From Citreimonas salinaria (lineage in GTDB: Bacteria; Pseudomonadota; Alphaproteobacteria; Rhodobacterales; Rhodobacteraceae), in contig NZ_FNPF01000010.1 of assembly GCF_900107235.1 (NCBI RefSeq), forward strand, positions 62,001 through 126,000: 64,000 nucleotides of DNA. Direction: 5' to 3'. Made by a program: the position numbers and the translations under genes. Positions 1 through 8,681 of the stretch are shown piece by piece. Positions within the stretch are counted from its first letter, which is position 1. Every line of letters begins with the position of its first letter. A model generated the notes under the pieces. It did no database searches and was not told the DNA's origin. It saw nothing but the letters and a program-made list of their open reading frames with translations.

Positions 1-1
1 G

Positions 2-172
2 CGCCCCGAGGCTGTACGCAATGCGGTCGAGACCATCCGCGAGATCGAGGGCCTGGGCGCCGAGCCGGCGCCCGTTACCGAGCAACCCGAGCCTCGGGCC
101 AGGCGCCCGCCCGGGAGCAATCCGGCCCTCGACGCCATCATCGCCCGCCGCCAGGAAAGGAAGGCCCCATGA
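2..172 (+). CDS. C-terminal end of an unidentified phage protein (5' truncated by window)
   Basis: The frame is open from the first base of the window to a TGA that overlaps the next ATG (ATGA), as is usual for this phage operon. The visible 56 residues are charged at first, then rich in Ala, Pro and Arg, and end in RRQERKAP. No domain is recognisable. By position, left of the holin-like and terminase genes, it belongs to the lysis or early-late junction of the prophage. The start and most of the protein are outside the window. Confidence 0.55.
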   Translation, partial: RPEAVRNAVETIREIEGLGAEPAPVTEQPEPRARRPPGSNPALDAIIARRQERKAP

Positions 173-459
173 AGAGTCTGATCGCGGCGTTCGTCGTCAC
201 GCTGTTTGCCACCAGCGCCATCGCGCAATCCGGCTGCGTCCCTCACGCCGACGCGATGGAGGTCCGTGCTGGAACTCACAGCGAGGAGCGGATCGGCATG
301 GGTCTGTCGGCCAACGGCACACTCATGGAAATCTGGGCCAACCACGACACGGGCACCTGGACGATCCTGCGCGTGCTGCCTAGCGGCATTGCCTGCATCG
401 CGGAGCTGGGCTCGCATTTCATGCTGTACGAAGTCACGCCCGGGGGCGCGCCGACGTGA
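169..459 (+). CDS. Small exported phage protein of unknown function
   Basis: This 96-residue protein begins with a clear signal peptide (MKSLIAAFVVTLFATSAIAQ), so the mature part is probably periplasmic. Two cysteines, near residues 23 and 75, could form a disulfide. The middle segment (ANGTLMEIWAN) is polar and looks folded. The start overlaps the preceding stop by four bases, and the end overlaps the GTG of the DUF2730 gene. The position suggests a lysis-associated or envelope-acting accessory gene, but no family could be assigned from sequence alone. Confidence 0.6.
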   Translation: MKSLIAAFVVTLFATSAIAQSGCVPHADAMEVRAGTHSEERIGMGLSANGTLMEIWANHDTGTWTILRVLPSGIACIAELGSHFMLYEVTPGGAPT

Positions 460-800
460 CACTCGATTTCGACCTGACGTTGAAGGCTGCGTCATTCTTC
501 ATTTCGATCGCCGCGATGGTGTTCGCCGTGATCCGCACGCGACGGACCGCTGTCGACGATCGGTTCAAGATCGGCAGCGATCGCATGGACCGTCACGAGA
601 ACCGGATTGCACGCCTCGAGCAGACCGTAGACTCGCTGCCAGGCCGCGAGGAACTGCACAAAGTCCAGCTCGGGCTGACCGAGGTGAAAGGGCAGCTCAG
701 CAGCATCGAGCGCGCGATGAGCGCCAACCGCGACTCGATGAACGCGCTGTCCGAGACGTCGCGGCGCATCGAAGACTACCTGCTCAACAAGAAGGCCTGA
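456..800 (+). CDS. DUF2730 family phage membrane protein
   Basis: The 114-residue product has one N-terminal membrane segment (about residues 8-27, LKAASFFISIAAMVFAVIR). A long helical region follows with heptad-like hydrophobics (residues 40-105), probably a coiled coil. This layout and the position just before the small terminase match the DUF2730 family of Mu-like prophages (equivalent to the Mu gp25 region). The role is not established; a membrane-anchored lysis or holin-accessory function is the usual guess. The GTG start overlaps the upstream stop (GTGA), implying coupled translation. Confidence 0.75.
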   Translation: MTLDFDLTLKAASFFISIAAMVFAVIRTRRTAVDDRFKIGSDRMDRHENRIARLEQTVDSLPGREELHKVQLGLTEVKGQLSSIERAMSANRDSMNALSETSRRIEDYLLNKKA

Positions 801-804
801 GACA

Positions 805-1101
805 ATGAGCTATGCAGAACAGCTGCGCGAGCATGCCCGGATCGCCATCCTGCGGCTGCTTGCCGATGCGCCGGGCTATACGTCGAACGTGTCGATGATG
901 ACCGGCCTGCTGCAGAGCTGCGGCATCGCCTACACGCGCGACCAGGTGGCAGGCGAGGTCCATTGGCTCAAAGAGCAGGGTCTGCTGACGATCGAGACGC
1001 CGCTTGGCTTCATCGTCGCCACCGCGACCGGCCGCGGCGTCGAGGTGGCCGAGGGCGTTGTCACTTATCCGGGCATCCATCGCCCGCGCCCCGGGAGCTG
1101 A
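805..1101 (+). CDS. VpaChn25_0724 family phage protein (winged-helix-like)
   Basis: This 98-residue protein resembles the ArsR-like VpaChn25_0724 family found at this exact place in many Mu-like prophages. Residues 5-75 read as a small winged helix: HARIAILRLLADAPGYTSN, then a recognition-type helix, then a wing around TIETPLGFIVA. It begins five bases after the DUF2730 stop and ends two bases before the small terminase. Function is unknown. The fold suggests nucleic-acid binding near the packaging genes, which is inference. Confidence 0.75.
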   Translation: MSYAEQLREHARIAILRLLADAPGYTSNVSMMTGLLQSCGIAYTRDQVAGEVHWLKEQGLLTIETPLGFIVATATGRGVEVAEGVVTYPGIHRPRPGS

Positions 1102-1103
1102 GC

Positions 1104-1670
1104 ATGCCGGCGCCCGCAAAACTCGACCTGATCCCGCCCGAACTGCGCCAGTGGCTTGCCGAGGAACTTGCCCAGCGGGGCTTCGGCGACATCGTGGATG
1201 TGACCGAGGCCCTGAACTTCCGCCTGGAGGAGGCCGGCCTGGAAGTCTCGGTCGGTAAGTCTGCTGTCGGGCGGTTCTCCAAGGCGCTGAAGGACCAGCG
1301 CGAAGCCTTCGCCATGGCCGAGACGCTGCTGTCGGATCTCGACATCGAGGCCGAGGGCGAGCTGCACCGCGTCCTGATGCAGATGATCGCGACGTCGGCC
1401 GTGCACATGATGCAGTCCGTGCGCGAGGAAGACGGCCACTTGGAGCCCAAGGACCTGATGGCGCTGGGGCGCATGCTGAAAGACCTGATGGCAAGCTCGG
1501 GCATGCGGGAGAAGCTGCTCGAGGACGAGCGTCGCCGCGTGGCGCGCGAGGCGCGCGAGGCTGCACAGGCCGAGATGGCCGAGAACCTCGAGAAGCTGGA
1601 GGGCGAACAAGGTCTCAGCCCGGAGATGTTCGCGGCAATCCGCTCGAAGGTGCTGGGGCTGAAGAAGTGA
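1104..1670 (+). CDS. DUF3486 family protein, Mu gp27-like small terminase subunit
   Basis: The 188-residue protein matches the DUF3486 family, the presumed small terminase that recognises phage DNA and loads the large subunit. The N-terminal part (residues 5-60) contains LPPEL-type and HTH-like helices ending in SKSAVGRFSKAL-like residues. The rest is strongly helical and charged (REAREAAQAEMAENLEKLE). A longer frame opens upstream at 963, but the ATG at 1104, two bases after the previous stop, gives the normal family length. It overlaps the next gene's GTG by four bases. Confidence 0.82.
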   Translation: MPAPAKLDLIPPELRQWLAEELAQRGFGDIVDVTEALNFRLEEAGLEVSVGKSAVGRFSKALKDQREAFAMAETLLSDLDIEAEGELHRVLMQMIATSAVHMMQSVREEDGHLEPKDLMALGRMLKDLMASSGMREKLLEDERRRVAREAREAAQAEMAENLEKLEGEQGLSPEMFAAIRSKVLGLKK

Positions 1671-2116
1671 CCGGCACCGTATCCCGCGACGACGTTTGGC
1701 GTCATGTCGTCGCAGAGCTGCTGGCAAAGGGGTTCACCGTGACAGAGATCAGCGACGCGATCGGTATCCACTCCGAGGCGATCGAGGCGGCCCGGCAGGA
1801 TCTGCCGACCGGCGCCAGCCCTTTGCGCGCCCTGCCCTACGTCGACCGTGCCGCTCACCGCGCCAGCGGCCAGCCAGGCGCGGTCTGGTTCTCCGACCCC
1901 GGCTCCAGCCGAGTGTCGGCCCTATGGTTCGTCTGCCCCTGCGGGTGCGGCGCAGTTTCGAGGATCACGGTCGGCATGGAGCACAAGCCACACATGGCGG
2001 GCCCGAGCTGGCGCTGGAACGGGTCCACCAATGAACCCACGCTGCACCCGTCCGTGCATCAGCGCGACTGCGGCTGGCACGGCTGGCTTCGTGACGGCTA
2101 TTGGGAGCGCTGCTGA
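1667..2116 (+). CDS. DUF6527 family phage protein with an added N-terminal HTH-like segment
   Basis: The 149-residue product has two parts. Residues 8-45 look like a short helix-turn-helix (KGFTVTEISDAIGIHSEAI). Residues 85-149 match DUF6527: the CPCGCG motif at 90-95, a tryptophan-rich middle, and a final Cys/Trp/Cys pattern (DCGWHGWLRDGYWERC) that suggests a metal-bound ribbon. DUF6527 proteins often travel with ubiquitin-like or modification genes in phages, but their role is unknown. The gene sits between the small terminase and an adenine methyltransferase with overlaps on both sides. Confidence 0.7.
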   Translation: MTGTVSRDDVWRHVVAELLAKGFTVTEISDAIGIHSEAIEAARQDLPTGASPLRALPYVDRAAHRASGQPGAVWFSDPGSSRVSALWFVCPCGCGAVSRITVGMEHKPHMAGPSWRWNGSTNEPTLHPSVHQRDCGWHGWLRDGYWERC

Positions 2117-2679
2117 TGGCCACCTTCAACAGCATCGAGGCCGCGCCGCTATTCCGATACGGGCTGATCATGGCGGATCCGCCCTGGGCGTATCAGCTGC
2201 GCTCCGATGCGGGCCAGGCGAAGGCTGCGCAGGCGCAGTACGACTGCATGGACCTCGACGCGATCAAGCGCATGCGCGTCGGCGATCTCGCTGGCCGGGA
2301 CTGCGTTCTGTGGCTGTGGGCGACGAACCCGATGCTGCCGCAAGCCTTCGAAGTCATGGCCGCGTGGGGCTTCACCTTTAAGACCGCGGGCCACTGGTCG
2401 AAGAAGACCGCCAGCGGAAGGCAGGCGTTCGGGACAGGCTACATCCTGCGCTGCGCCGGTGAGCCCTTCCTGATCGGCACCGTGGGCGAGCCGTGCTGCT
2501 CCCGCTCCGTCCGATCGGTCATCGAGGGCCCTATTCGGGAACACTCGCGCAAGCCCGACGAGGCCTTCGCCGCGGCCGAGGCGCTCTGCCCCGACGTTCA
2601 GCGCCTGGAGTTGTTCTCGCGCCAGGCCCGCCCGGGCTGGGACGCGATGGGCGACGAGGTCGGAAGGTTCGCGGCATGA
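2116..2679 (+). CDS. MT-A70 family adenine-N6 DNA methyltransferase
   Basis: The 187-residue enzyme carries the catalytic DPPW motif (residues 21-24) that binds the target adenine in MT-A70/Ime4-type N6 methyltransferases. Further family blocks follow: LWLWATNPMLPQAFEVMAAW and a C-terminal EHSRKPDE segment. It probably methylates phage DNA to block host restriction. It lies between the two terminase genes with an ATG/TGA overlap on each side, so it is made with the packaging proteins. The size is normal for small phage members. Target sequence cannot be read from the gene. Confidence 0.88.
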   Translation: MATFNSIEAAPLFRYGLIMADPPWAYQLRSDAGQAKAAQAQYDCMDLDAIKRMRVGDLAGRDCVLWLWATNPMLPQAFEVMAAWGFTFKTAGHWSKKTASGRQAFGTGYILRCAGEPFLIGTVGEPCCSRSVRSVIEGPIREHSRKPDEAFAAAEALCPDVQRLELFSRQARPGWDAMGDEVGRFAA

Positions 2680-4319
2680 ACACGCCCGTCCTGTCGCGCG
2701 ATTCCGAGCAGCTTCCCGATGCACTGCCCCGCGGCGCGCAGATCCCGGAGGACCTCGACCCGCTCGCCGACGGCATCCTGATGGAGCACCAGAAGGCGTG
2801 GCTCGAGGACCTGTCCGACCTGAAGGTCTGCGAAAAGGGCCGCCGCACCGGGATCACCTTCGCGGAGATGCTGGGCTGCACCCTGACGGCCGCAGCCGGC
2901 AAGTCCGCCGGCGGGCAGAACTGCTTCTACATCGGCGACACGAAAGACAAGGGCCGCGAGGCGATCGGCTACGTGGCGCACTTCGCCAAGGTCATCGCCG
3001 GCGAAGTCGCCGAGATCGAGGAGTTCCTGTTCGAGGACCAGCAGCCCGACGGCTCGACCAAGCACATCAGCGCCTACCGCGTCCGGTTCGCGTCCGGATT
3101 CCGCGTCGAGGCGCTGAGTTCCAACCCGGCAAACATCCGGGGTCTGCAGGGCACGGTGGTGATCGACGAGGCCGCCTTCCACAAGGACGTGCGCAACGTG
3201 ATCGACGCGGTGAACGCCATGCTGATCTGGGGCGGCAAGGTCCGGATCATCTCGACCCACAACGGCCACCTCAACCCGTTCAACGAGCTGATCCGCGAGG
3301 CGAAGGCGGGCAAGAACGGTTACAAGGTGCACCGCTACACCTTCGGCGACGCGGTAAGGAACGGGCTGTTCCGCAGGGTCTGCCTGATGCGAGGCCAGAC
3401 ATGGAGCCAAGAGGCGCAAGACGCTTGGGAGAGCACGATCCGGACGTCCTATGGCGCCCGCGAGGCGGCGATGAGCCAAGAGCTCGACGCGGTCCCGGCC
3501 GAGATGCAGGGCGCGGCCCTGACCCGCGTCCAGATCGAGAACTGCATGGAGAGCGGCATCCCGTTCCAGCGCTGGATGATGCCCGACAGCTTCAAGAACG
3601 CGCCCGCCGAGCACCGCAAGGCAGCCGCCGAAGCGTGGTGTGAACAGCACCTTAAGCAGGTCCTTCAAACCCTCGATCCGCGCCGCCAGCACTTCATGGG
3701 CGAGGACTTCGCGCGCTCCGGCGACGCGACCGACATCGTCATCCTGGAACAGGGCGTCGACCTGGTCCGCCGCACGAAGCTGATCGTCGAGTTGCGCAAC
3801 ATCCCGTTCGACCAGCAGCGCGACGTGCTGTTCTGGCTGCTAGACCGGATCCCGAACTTCCAGAAGGGCGCGATGGATCGGACCGGAAACGGCGCCTATC
3901 TCGCCGAGGTCGCGGCCCAGCGTTACGGGGCGCGCATCGTCGAGGTGAGCTTCAGCCGCTCCTGGTACGAGATGGAGATGCCTCCCTACATCGAGGCGTT
4001 CGGCGATCGGACCATCATCCTGCCACAACACGAGGACGTCCTGCGCGACCACCAGGCGCTGCAGTTCGTGGGCGGCATCATCCGCGTGCCGGAGAATTTT
4101 CGTTTCAAAGGGTCGGACGGCCTTGATCGGCACGGCGACAGCGCGATCGCCTGCGCGCTGGCCTTCCACGCCTCCCGCTCCGAGGTGACCGAGTACGGCT
4201 ACGAGTCGGTGCGCACCGGCCCGAACAGCGCCGACGGGCTCGGCGACGACCTGGACAACGATTCCCGCGACTGGTGGCGCCCGCCGCTGGGCGCCGGAAT
4301 GCGCGGCGGGACCTACTGA
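2676..4319 (+). CDS. Phage terminase large subunit (Mu gp28-like)
   Basis: This 547-residue packaging motor has an ATPase half and a nuclease half. Visible features are the Walker A-like KGRRTGITFA (residues 54-63), Walker B VVIDEAAF (161-168) and the coupling motif STHNG (193-197). The RNase H-like nuclease carboxylates follow, starting at GEDFARSGD (342-350), with MDRTGNG near 400-406 and a late DSAIACAL. These fit the Mu gp28 family. The chosen ATG overlaps the methyltransferase stop; a longer open frame starting at 2493 lies wholly inside that gene and was not used. Confidence 0.92.
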   Translation: MNTPVLSRDSEQLPDALPRGAQIPEDLDPLADGILMEHQKAWLEDLSDLKVCEKGRRTGITFAEMLGCTLTAAAGKSAGGQNCFYIGDTKDKGREAIGYVAHFAKVIAGEVAEIEEFLFEDQQPDGSTKHISAYRVRFASGFRVEALSSNPANIRGLQGTVVIDEAAFHKDVRNVIDAVNAMLIWGGKVRIISTHNGHLNPFNELIREAKAGKNGYKVHRYTFGDAVRNGLFRRVCLMRGQTWSQEAQDAWESTIRTSYGAREAAMSQELDAVPAEMQGAALTRVQIENCMESGIPFQRWMMPDSFKNAPAEHRKAAAEAWCEQHLKQVLQTLDPRRQHFMGEDFARSGDATDIVILEQGVDLVRRTKLIVELRNIPFDQQRDVLFWLLDRIPNFQKGAMDRTGNGAYLAEVAAQRYGARIVEVSFSRSWYEMEMPPYIEAFGDRTIILPQHEDVLRDHQALQFVGGIIRVPENFRFKGSDGLDRHGDSAIACALAFHASRSEVTEYGYESVRTGPNSADGLGDDLDNDSRDWWRPPLGAGMRGGTY

Positions 4320-4640
4320 ATGGGGAATGGGATGGGCTTGGATCTTCGCGAAGACGTCAGCCGGCGCATCGACGCGGCGCTGGAGGGGATGGCGATCGAA
4401 CGGGGCATGACGTTGGCGGATCTCAAGGCGGCGGCCCGGATCGTCGCCATGGCGCCAACCGAACTGGGGCAGGCACAGGCGCAGGCTCTCGCCGAGATCC
4501 AGGCGATGTTCCTCGCCGTGCTCCACGAGATGGGCGGGACAGACCCCGACGGCGACCGCTTTGCGACGCGGGATCTCGCCCTCGCCGCAACCAACATGCA
4601 GCAGGCGGTCATGTGGGCCGTCGAACACATCACGAGGTGA
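4320..4640 (+). CDS. Hypothetical phage protein between terminase and portal
   Basis: The 106-residue product starts one base after the terminase stop (ATG candidates at 4320, 4329 and 4332) and ends four bases before the portal ATG. It appears all-helical, with a segment MTLADLKAAARIVAMAPTEL and no signal peptide or membrane span. No named family is recognised. Small helical proteins in this slot occur in related Mu-like prophages, so it is probably a real late gene, perhaps packaging-associated. The exact start is uncertain. Confidence 0.65.
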   Translation: MGNGMGLDLREDVSRRIDAALEGMAIERGMTLADLKAAARIVAMAPTELGQAQAQALAEIQAMFLAVLHEMGGTDPDGDRFATRDLALAATNMQQAVMWAVEHITR

Positions 4641-4644
4641 CACC

Positions 4645-6282
4645 ATGGCTCGCACACCGCAGCTGCTCGACGCCTGGGGGCGCCCGGTCCGCAAGGCCGA
4701 GCTGACGCAGGAGGTCTCCGCCGCCTCCGTATCGGGCGTGCGTTCCCCCATCACCGGCTACCCTGGCGATGGGCTGACGCCCGCCCGCCTGGGCACCGTC
4801 CTGCGCGAGGCGGATGCCGGCGATCCGTTGCGCTATCTCGAGCTGGCCGAGGCGATCGAGGAGAAGGACGGGCACTACCTGGGTGTGCTCGGGACCCGCC
4901 GCCGCTCCGTCACGCAGCTCGAGATCACGGTGAAGGATGCGAGCGCGGATCCTCTCGACGTGGAGATCGGCGCGATGGTCCGCGACTGGCTCGACCGGGA
5001 CGAGCTGGCCGATGAGCTCTTCGACATCCTCGACGCGATCGGCAAGGGCTACAGCTTCACCGAGATCATCTGGGACACGTCCGAGGGCCAATGGATGCCC
5101 GATCGGCTGGAGTACCGGGATCCGCGCTGGTTCGGCTTTGACCGGGTCGACCTTAAGACGCCCTTCCTGCGCGGCGACAACGGCGAGGAGCTTCCGCTGC
5201 CGGCGTTCAAGTTCATCGAGGCGCGGATCAAGGCCAAGTCCGGCCTGCCCGCCCGCTCCGGTCTCGCCCGGGTGGTGCTCTGGCCGTACCTGTTCAAGAA
5301 GTACGGCGAGCGGGACTGGTCGATCTTCAGCCAGACCTACGGCCAGCCGGTGCGCGTCGGCAAGTTCGGACCCGGCGCCACGAAGGAGGATCGCGCGACG
5401 CTGATGCGCGCCGTGGCGAACATCGCCGGCGACATGGCGGCGATCATCCCGGAGAGCATGCAGCTCGAGTTCGTCGAGACCGGCAACCTCTCGGCCTCCT
5501 CCAGCCTCTACAAGGATCGGGCGGAGTTCTACGACAAGCAGGTCAGCAAGGCCGTGCTGGGCCAGACCGCGACCACGGACGCCGAGACCGGGGGCTTGGG
5601 TTCCGGCAAGGAACACCGGCTCGTTCAGGAGGACATCGAGCGGGCGGACGCCAAGGCGCTGGCGGCGATCCTGAACCGGGACCTGGTCCGGCCCTGGGTG
5701 GAACTGAACTATGGCCCGCGCCCGCGCTACCCGCGCATCGTCATCGTTCGGCCGGAGGCGGAGGACCTGAAGGCCTTTACCGACGCTGTGACGCCCTGGG
5801 TCGATCGCGGACTCGAGGTCGCTGAGGAGGATCTGCGCGAGAAATTCGGGCTCCGGCAGCCGAAGAAGAACGCTAGAATCCTCTCTCCGAAGGCCTCCGC
5901 ACCCGCGAAAGCGGCACCCGCTTCCCCGGGTTCGGGTGGGAATGCCCCTGAGAGCGAATTTGAACGGGGGTTTGAATACCCTGAGGCTCTTTCGCAGGGC
6001 GTGGACCCCGAGACGCGAGAAAGCGCCTCAGCGGGCCGCTCAGAGCCTCTCGCAGAAGCGGCCGTCAGGCTGGCCGAGGAAGCCGCGCCCGCGATCGAGG
6101 GCATGCTCGGCCAGATCGAGGTGATGCTGGACGCCGCCGGCAGCCTCGACGAACTGCGCGAGATGCTGCTCGCCGCGTTCCCGGAGGTGTCATCGGATCG
6201 CCTGGCCACGGTCATGGGGCGGGCCTTCGCCTCGGCGCACCTGGGGGGCATGGCGGCCGTGGTGGAAGAGGCCGATGGCTGA
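4645..6282 (+). CDS. Phage portal protein, DUF935 family (Mu gp29-like)
   Basis: The 545-residue protein matches the DUF935 portal family, which forms the dodecameric DNA channel at one capsid vertex. Characteristic stretches include LEEAIEEKDGHYLGVLGTRR-like residues near 70, YSFTEIIWD (about 135) and KYGERDWSIFSQTYGQPVR-like residues near 220. A DRAEFYDKQVSKAVLGQT block follows near 295. The C-terminal 140 residues are low-complexity (Ala/Pro/Ser) and then helical, probably an extension toward the head interior. The end overlaps the gpF homologue by eight bases. The ATG at 4645 gives the expected family length. Confidence 0.9.
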   Translation: MARTPQLLDAWGRPVRKAELTQEVSAASVSGVRSPITGYPGDGLTPARLGTVLREADAGDPLRYLELAEAIEEKDGHYLGVLGTRRRSVTQLEITVKDASADPLDVEIGAMVRDWLDRDELADELFDILDAIGKGYSFTEIIWDTSEGQWMPDRLEYRDPRWFGFDRVDLKTPFLRGDNGEELPLPAFKFIEARIKAKSGLPARSGLARVVLWPYLFKKYGERDWSIFSQTYGQPVRVGKFGPGATKEDRATLMRAVANIAGDMAAIIPESMQLEFVETGNLSASSSLYKDRAEFYDKQVSKAVLGQTATTDAETGGLGSGKEHRLVQEDIERADAKALAAILNRDLVRPWVELNYGPRPRYPRIVIVRPEAEDLKAFTDAVTPWVDRGLEVAEEDLREKFGLRQPKKNARILSPKASAPAKAAPASPGSGGNAPESEFERGFEYPEALSQGVDPETRESASAGRSEPLAEAAVRLAEEAAPAIEGMLGQIEVMLDAAGSLDELREMLLAAFPEVSSDRLATVMGRAFASAHLGGMAAVVEEADG

Positions 6283-7078
6283 GCCCACTGTCGCCACTGC
6301 CTTCCGGCGCCCCTTCGCTGAGCAGGTCGCGGCTTTCCGGCTGCGCCTTGGCAACCTGCTGCCGACATCCACCTGGCGCGACGTGTGGAAGGCCCAGCAC
6401 GACCGCGCTTTCATGGTGGCCGGCGCGACGAAGGCCGATCTGCTGGCCGATCTCGCGAGGGCGGTCGACAAGGCAATCTCGGAAGGCACGACCCTGGAGG
6501 AGTTCCGGCGCGACTTCCGCGAGATCGTCGAGCGCCGCGGCTGGCATGGCTGGACGGGAGAGGGCACCGTCAAGGGCGAGGCGTGGCGGACCAAGGTCAT
6601 CTACGAGACCAACATGCGCACCAGCTACATGGCCGGCCGCTGGGCGCAGCTGCAGCTCTTCCCGATCTGGATCTACCGCCATGGCGGGTCGGTCGAGCCC
6701 CGCCTCCACCACCTGGCATGGGACGGGCTGATCCTGCCGCGCGAGCACCCCTTCTGGCAGACGCACTTCCCGCCGAACGGCTGGGGCTGCAGCTGCTTTG
6801 TCATCGGCGCGCGCAATCCGACCGCGGCGGTCCGGCGGGGCGGCAAGCCCGAGGTGGAGCTGCAGGACGGCTGGGACGTCCTCGATCGGAAAACCGGCGA
6901 GCCGCCGGGAATCGGCAAGGGCTGGGGCTACGCGCCAGGCGCGACGGTCGCCGAGGATGTGCAGCGCCTGGCGGACGTGAAGCGCGAAGCGCTACCCGAG
7001 GCACTGGGCGAGGCGCTCGGCCGCTGGGGGGCCGAAGTGCTCGACGGCGACGGGCCGAAGGTTCCGGAGGCGCCATGA
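6275..7078 (+). CDS. Phage head morphogenesis protein (Mu gpF / SPP1 gp7-like)
   Basis: The 267-residue minor head protein matches the Mu F-like family. N-terminal helices are followed by the core TKVIYETNMRTSYMAGRW (about residues 107-124), then RLHHLAWDGLILPREHPFW and NGWGCSCF near 155-180. The Cys and His residues in that core are typical of the family. These proteins bind the portal and are needed for head assembly or DNA ejection. It overlaps both the portal and the gpG-like gene, consistent with a packaged head module. Confidence 0.88.
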   Translation: MAEPTVATAFRRPFAEQVAAFRLRLGNLLPTSTWRDVWKAQHDRAFMVAGATKADLLADLARAVDKAISEGTTLEEFRRDFREIVERRGWHGWTGEGTVKGEAWRTKVIYETNMRTSYMAGRWAQLQLFPIWIYRHGGSVEPRLHHLAWDGLILPREHPFWQTHFPPNGWGCSCFVIGARNPTAAVRRGGKPEVELQDGWDVLDRKTGEPPGIGKGWGYAPGATVAEDVQRLADVKREALPEALGEALGRWGAEVLDGDGPKVPEAP

Positions 7079-7566
7079 TCCGCATCGACGCCAGCACCGA
7101 TCCGATCATTGCGGCGCTGTCGCGTGCAGCGGCCGAGTTGGACGATCTCACGCCGCTGATGGTAGACATCGGCGAGGAGATGCTGTCGCGCACGGACCAG
7201 AACTTCCTGACCGCGACCGCACCCGACGGCACGCCATGGGCGCCGCGCAGCCAGACCACTCTGGACGCCTACGCCCGGCGCAATCCGCCGGTCACCGGAA
7301 TCGGGACGCTTCGGCTGACCGACACGATGCGCAAGACGATCAACTATGAGGCCGGCCCCGGCCATGTCGACTGGGGCAGCAACGCCATCCAGGCGGCCGT
7401 GATGCAGTTCGGCGCCGCCAAGGGAGCGTTCGGCACGACTGCACGAGGATCCTCGATCCCCTGGGGCGCGATTCCGGCGCGTCCTTTCGTTGGGGTCGGT
7501 CCCGACGACGAGACAGCCATCCTCGCCGTGATCGGAGACTGGCTGGAAAGTCTCCTGAAGAAGTAG
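7075..7566 (+). CDS. Phage virion morphogenesis protein (gpG-like tail/head completion)
   Basis: This 163-residue protein fits the phage virion morphogenesis family (Mu gpG; P2 gpS-like). Features are MLSRTDQNFLTATAPDGTPWAP-type residues near 40-60, a TGTLR-like turn (GIGTLRLTDTMR) and the conserved IPARPFVG near 137-144. Members help finish and join heads and tails. The ATG overlaps the gpF stop by four bases. A 56-bp gap with a small inverted repeat follows before the protease gene. Confidence 0.85.
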   Translation: MIRIDASTDPIIAALSRAAAELDDLTPLMVDIGEEMLSRTDQNFLTATAPDGTPWAPRSQTTLDAYARRNPPVTGIGTLRLTDTMRKTINYEAGPGHVDWGSNAIQAAVMQFGAAKGAFGTTARGSSIPWGAIPARPFVGVGPDDETAILAVIGDWLESLLKK

Positions 7567-7583
7567 GTCCGGGCAAACCCTTG

Positions 7584-7598
7584 CGTCCGTAACGGACG
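7584..7598. repeat. Short inverted repeat ahead of the protease gene
   Basis: CGTCCGT and ACGGACG flank a single A, forming a hairpin or palindrome in the 56-bp gap between the gpG-like gene and the protease gene. There is no T run, so it is unlikely to terminate. It could be an RNA processing or attenuation hairpin, or a binding site. It marks one of the few places in the phage operon where genes do not overlap. Confidence 0.4.
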
Positions 7599-7622
7599 GC
7601 GCTCTGCGGGCAATGTGCCGGC

Positions 7623-8681
7623 ATGAGCAGATCCGCAACCCTCATCGCCCTCTCGGCCATCACGCAGCCCGATCCGCAACCCGGCGTCGCGCCGGAATGG
7701 CTGCGCCTGTTTCCGAAGGGCAAGCAGGCCGCCGCCGATGGCCGCGGACCTTGGTTCTACGAGAACGCGACGGCGCTGACCGAAGCGTCGTTCGCCGCGC
7801 CCGGCCGCATCCATGTCGACGTCGATCACGGCACGATGCCCGGAGCCAAGGGCGGTGACACCCGCGCCTACGGCTACATCGGCGAGATGGAAGAGCGCGA
7901 GGACGGCCTCTGGGGCCGGGTCGAGTGGACCGCCGCGGGTCAGGCTCTCATGGAGGATCGCGCCTATTGGGGCGTCTCGCCCGTCTTTCTGAACGCGAAG
8001 GACGGACGCATCACCCGGATCGTGTCGGTGGCCATCACCAACCGTCCGGCCCTGCGCCAGCTCACGGCGCTCACTTTCACCGACGAAGGGGAAGACGGAA
8101 TGGATTTCCGGGCAATGGTCGCCGAAATGGTCGGCCTGACCGCCGACGCGTCCGACGAGGACATCGCGGCGGCTCTCAAGAAGAAGATGGGCGCCGACGC
8201 GGCCGAGACGACCGAGGCGCTGACGGCGCTTTCGGAGGTCCGCGACGCCCTGGGCGTCGAGGACGGCGCCACGCGCACGGAGCTGGTGGCCACGGTCAAG
8301 GCTCTGCGTGCCGGTGCCGGCGAGGCGGGTGAACAGCTCGCGGCGCTCTCTGCCCAGGTCAAGGCGATGCAGGACGGCGACAAGAAGCGCACCGCCGAGG
8401 CATTCGTCGACAAGGCCATCGCCGACAAGCGCGCCGGCGTGAAGCCCGCGCGCGAGCATTACGTGGCGCTCCACATGGAGAACCCCGCCCGCGCCGAGGC
8501 GATGGTCGCGGGCCTGCCTCAGCTCGGCGAGTCCGCTCTTTCCGCGCTGCCTCCCGGCGGCGGCGAGCAGCTGACCGCGCTCAGCGCCGATCAGCGCCAG
8601 GTGGCCGACATGCTCGGCCTCGAACCCGAAACCTACCTCGCGCAGCTCAAGGCTGACGCGAAAGCCAAGGAGACCGTCTGA
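7623..8681 (+). CDS. Phage prohead protease/scaffold (Mu gpI-like, peptidase U35)
   Basis: The 352-residue protein has an N-terminal protease domain followed by a scaffold-like tail. The first 150 residues match Mu gpI: PEWLRLFPKG, IHVDVDHGTM (putative catalytic His/Asp region near residue 65), AYWGVSPVF and a final AITNRPALRQL. From about residue 160 the chain is helical, acidic and Ala-rich, as expected for an internal scaffold released by self-cleavage. In Mu a shorter scaffold (Z) starts inside the same gene; ATG 8101 (MDFRAMVAEM) would be the equivalent here. Confidence 0.87.
   Translation: MSRSATLIALSAITQPDPQPGVAPEWLRLFPKGKQAAADGRGPWFYENATALTEASFAAPGRIHVDVDHGTMPGAKGGDTRAYGYIGEMEEREDGLWGRVEWTAAGQALMEDRAYWGVSPVFLNAKDGRITRIVSVAITNRPALRQLTALTFTDEGEDGMDFRAMVAEMVGLTADASDEDIAAALKKKMGADAAETTEALTALSEVRDALGVEDGATRTELVATVKALRAGAGEAGEQLAALSAQVKAMQDGDKKRTAEAFVDKAIADKRAGVKPAREHYVALHMENPARAEAMVAGLPQLGESALSALPPGGGEQLTALSADQRQVADMLGLEPETYLAQLKADAKAKETV

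Noticed and set aside
2493-2675. Upstream extension of the large terminase
   Set aside because: The extension lies entirely inside the methyltransferase gene; the ATG at 2676 overlaps its stop and gives the family length.
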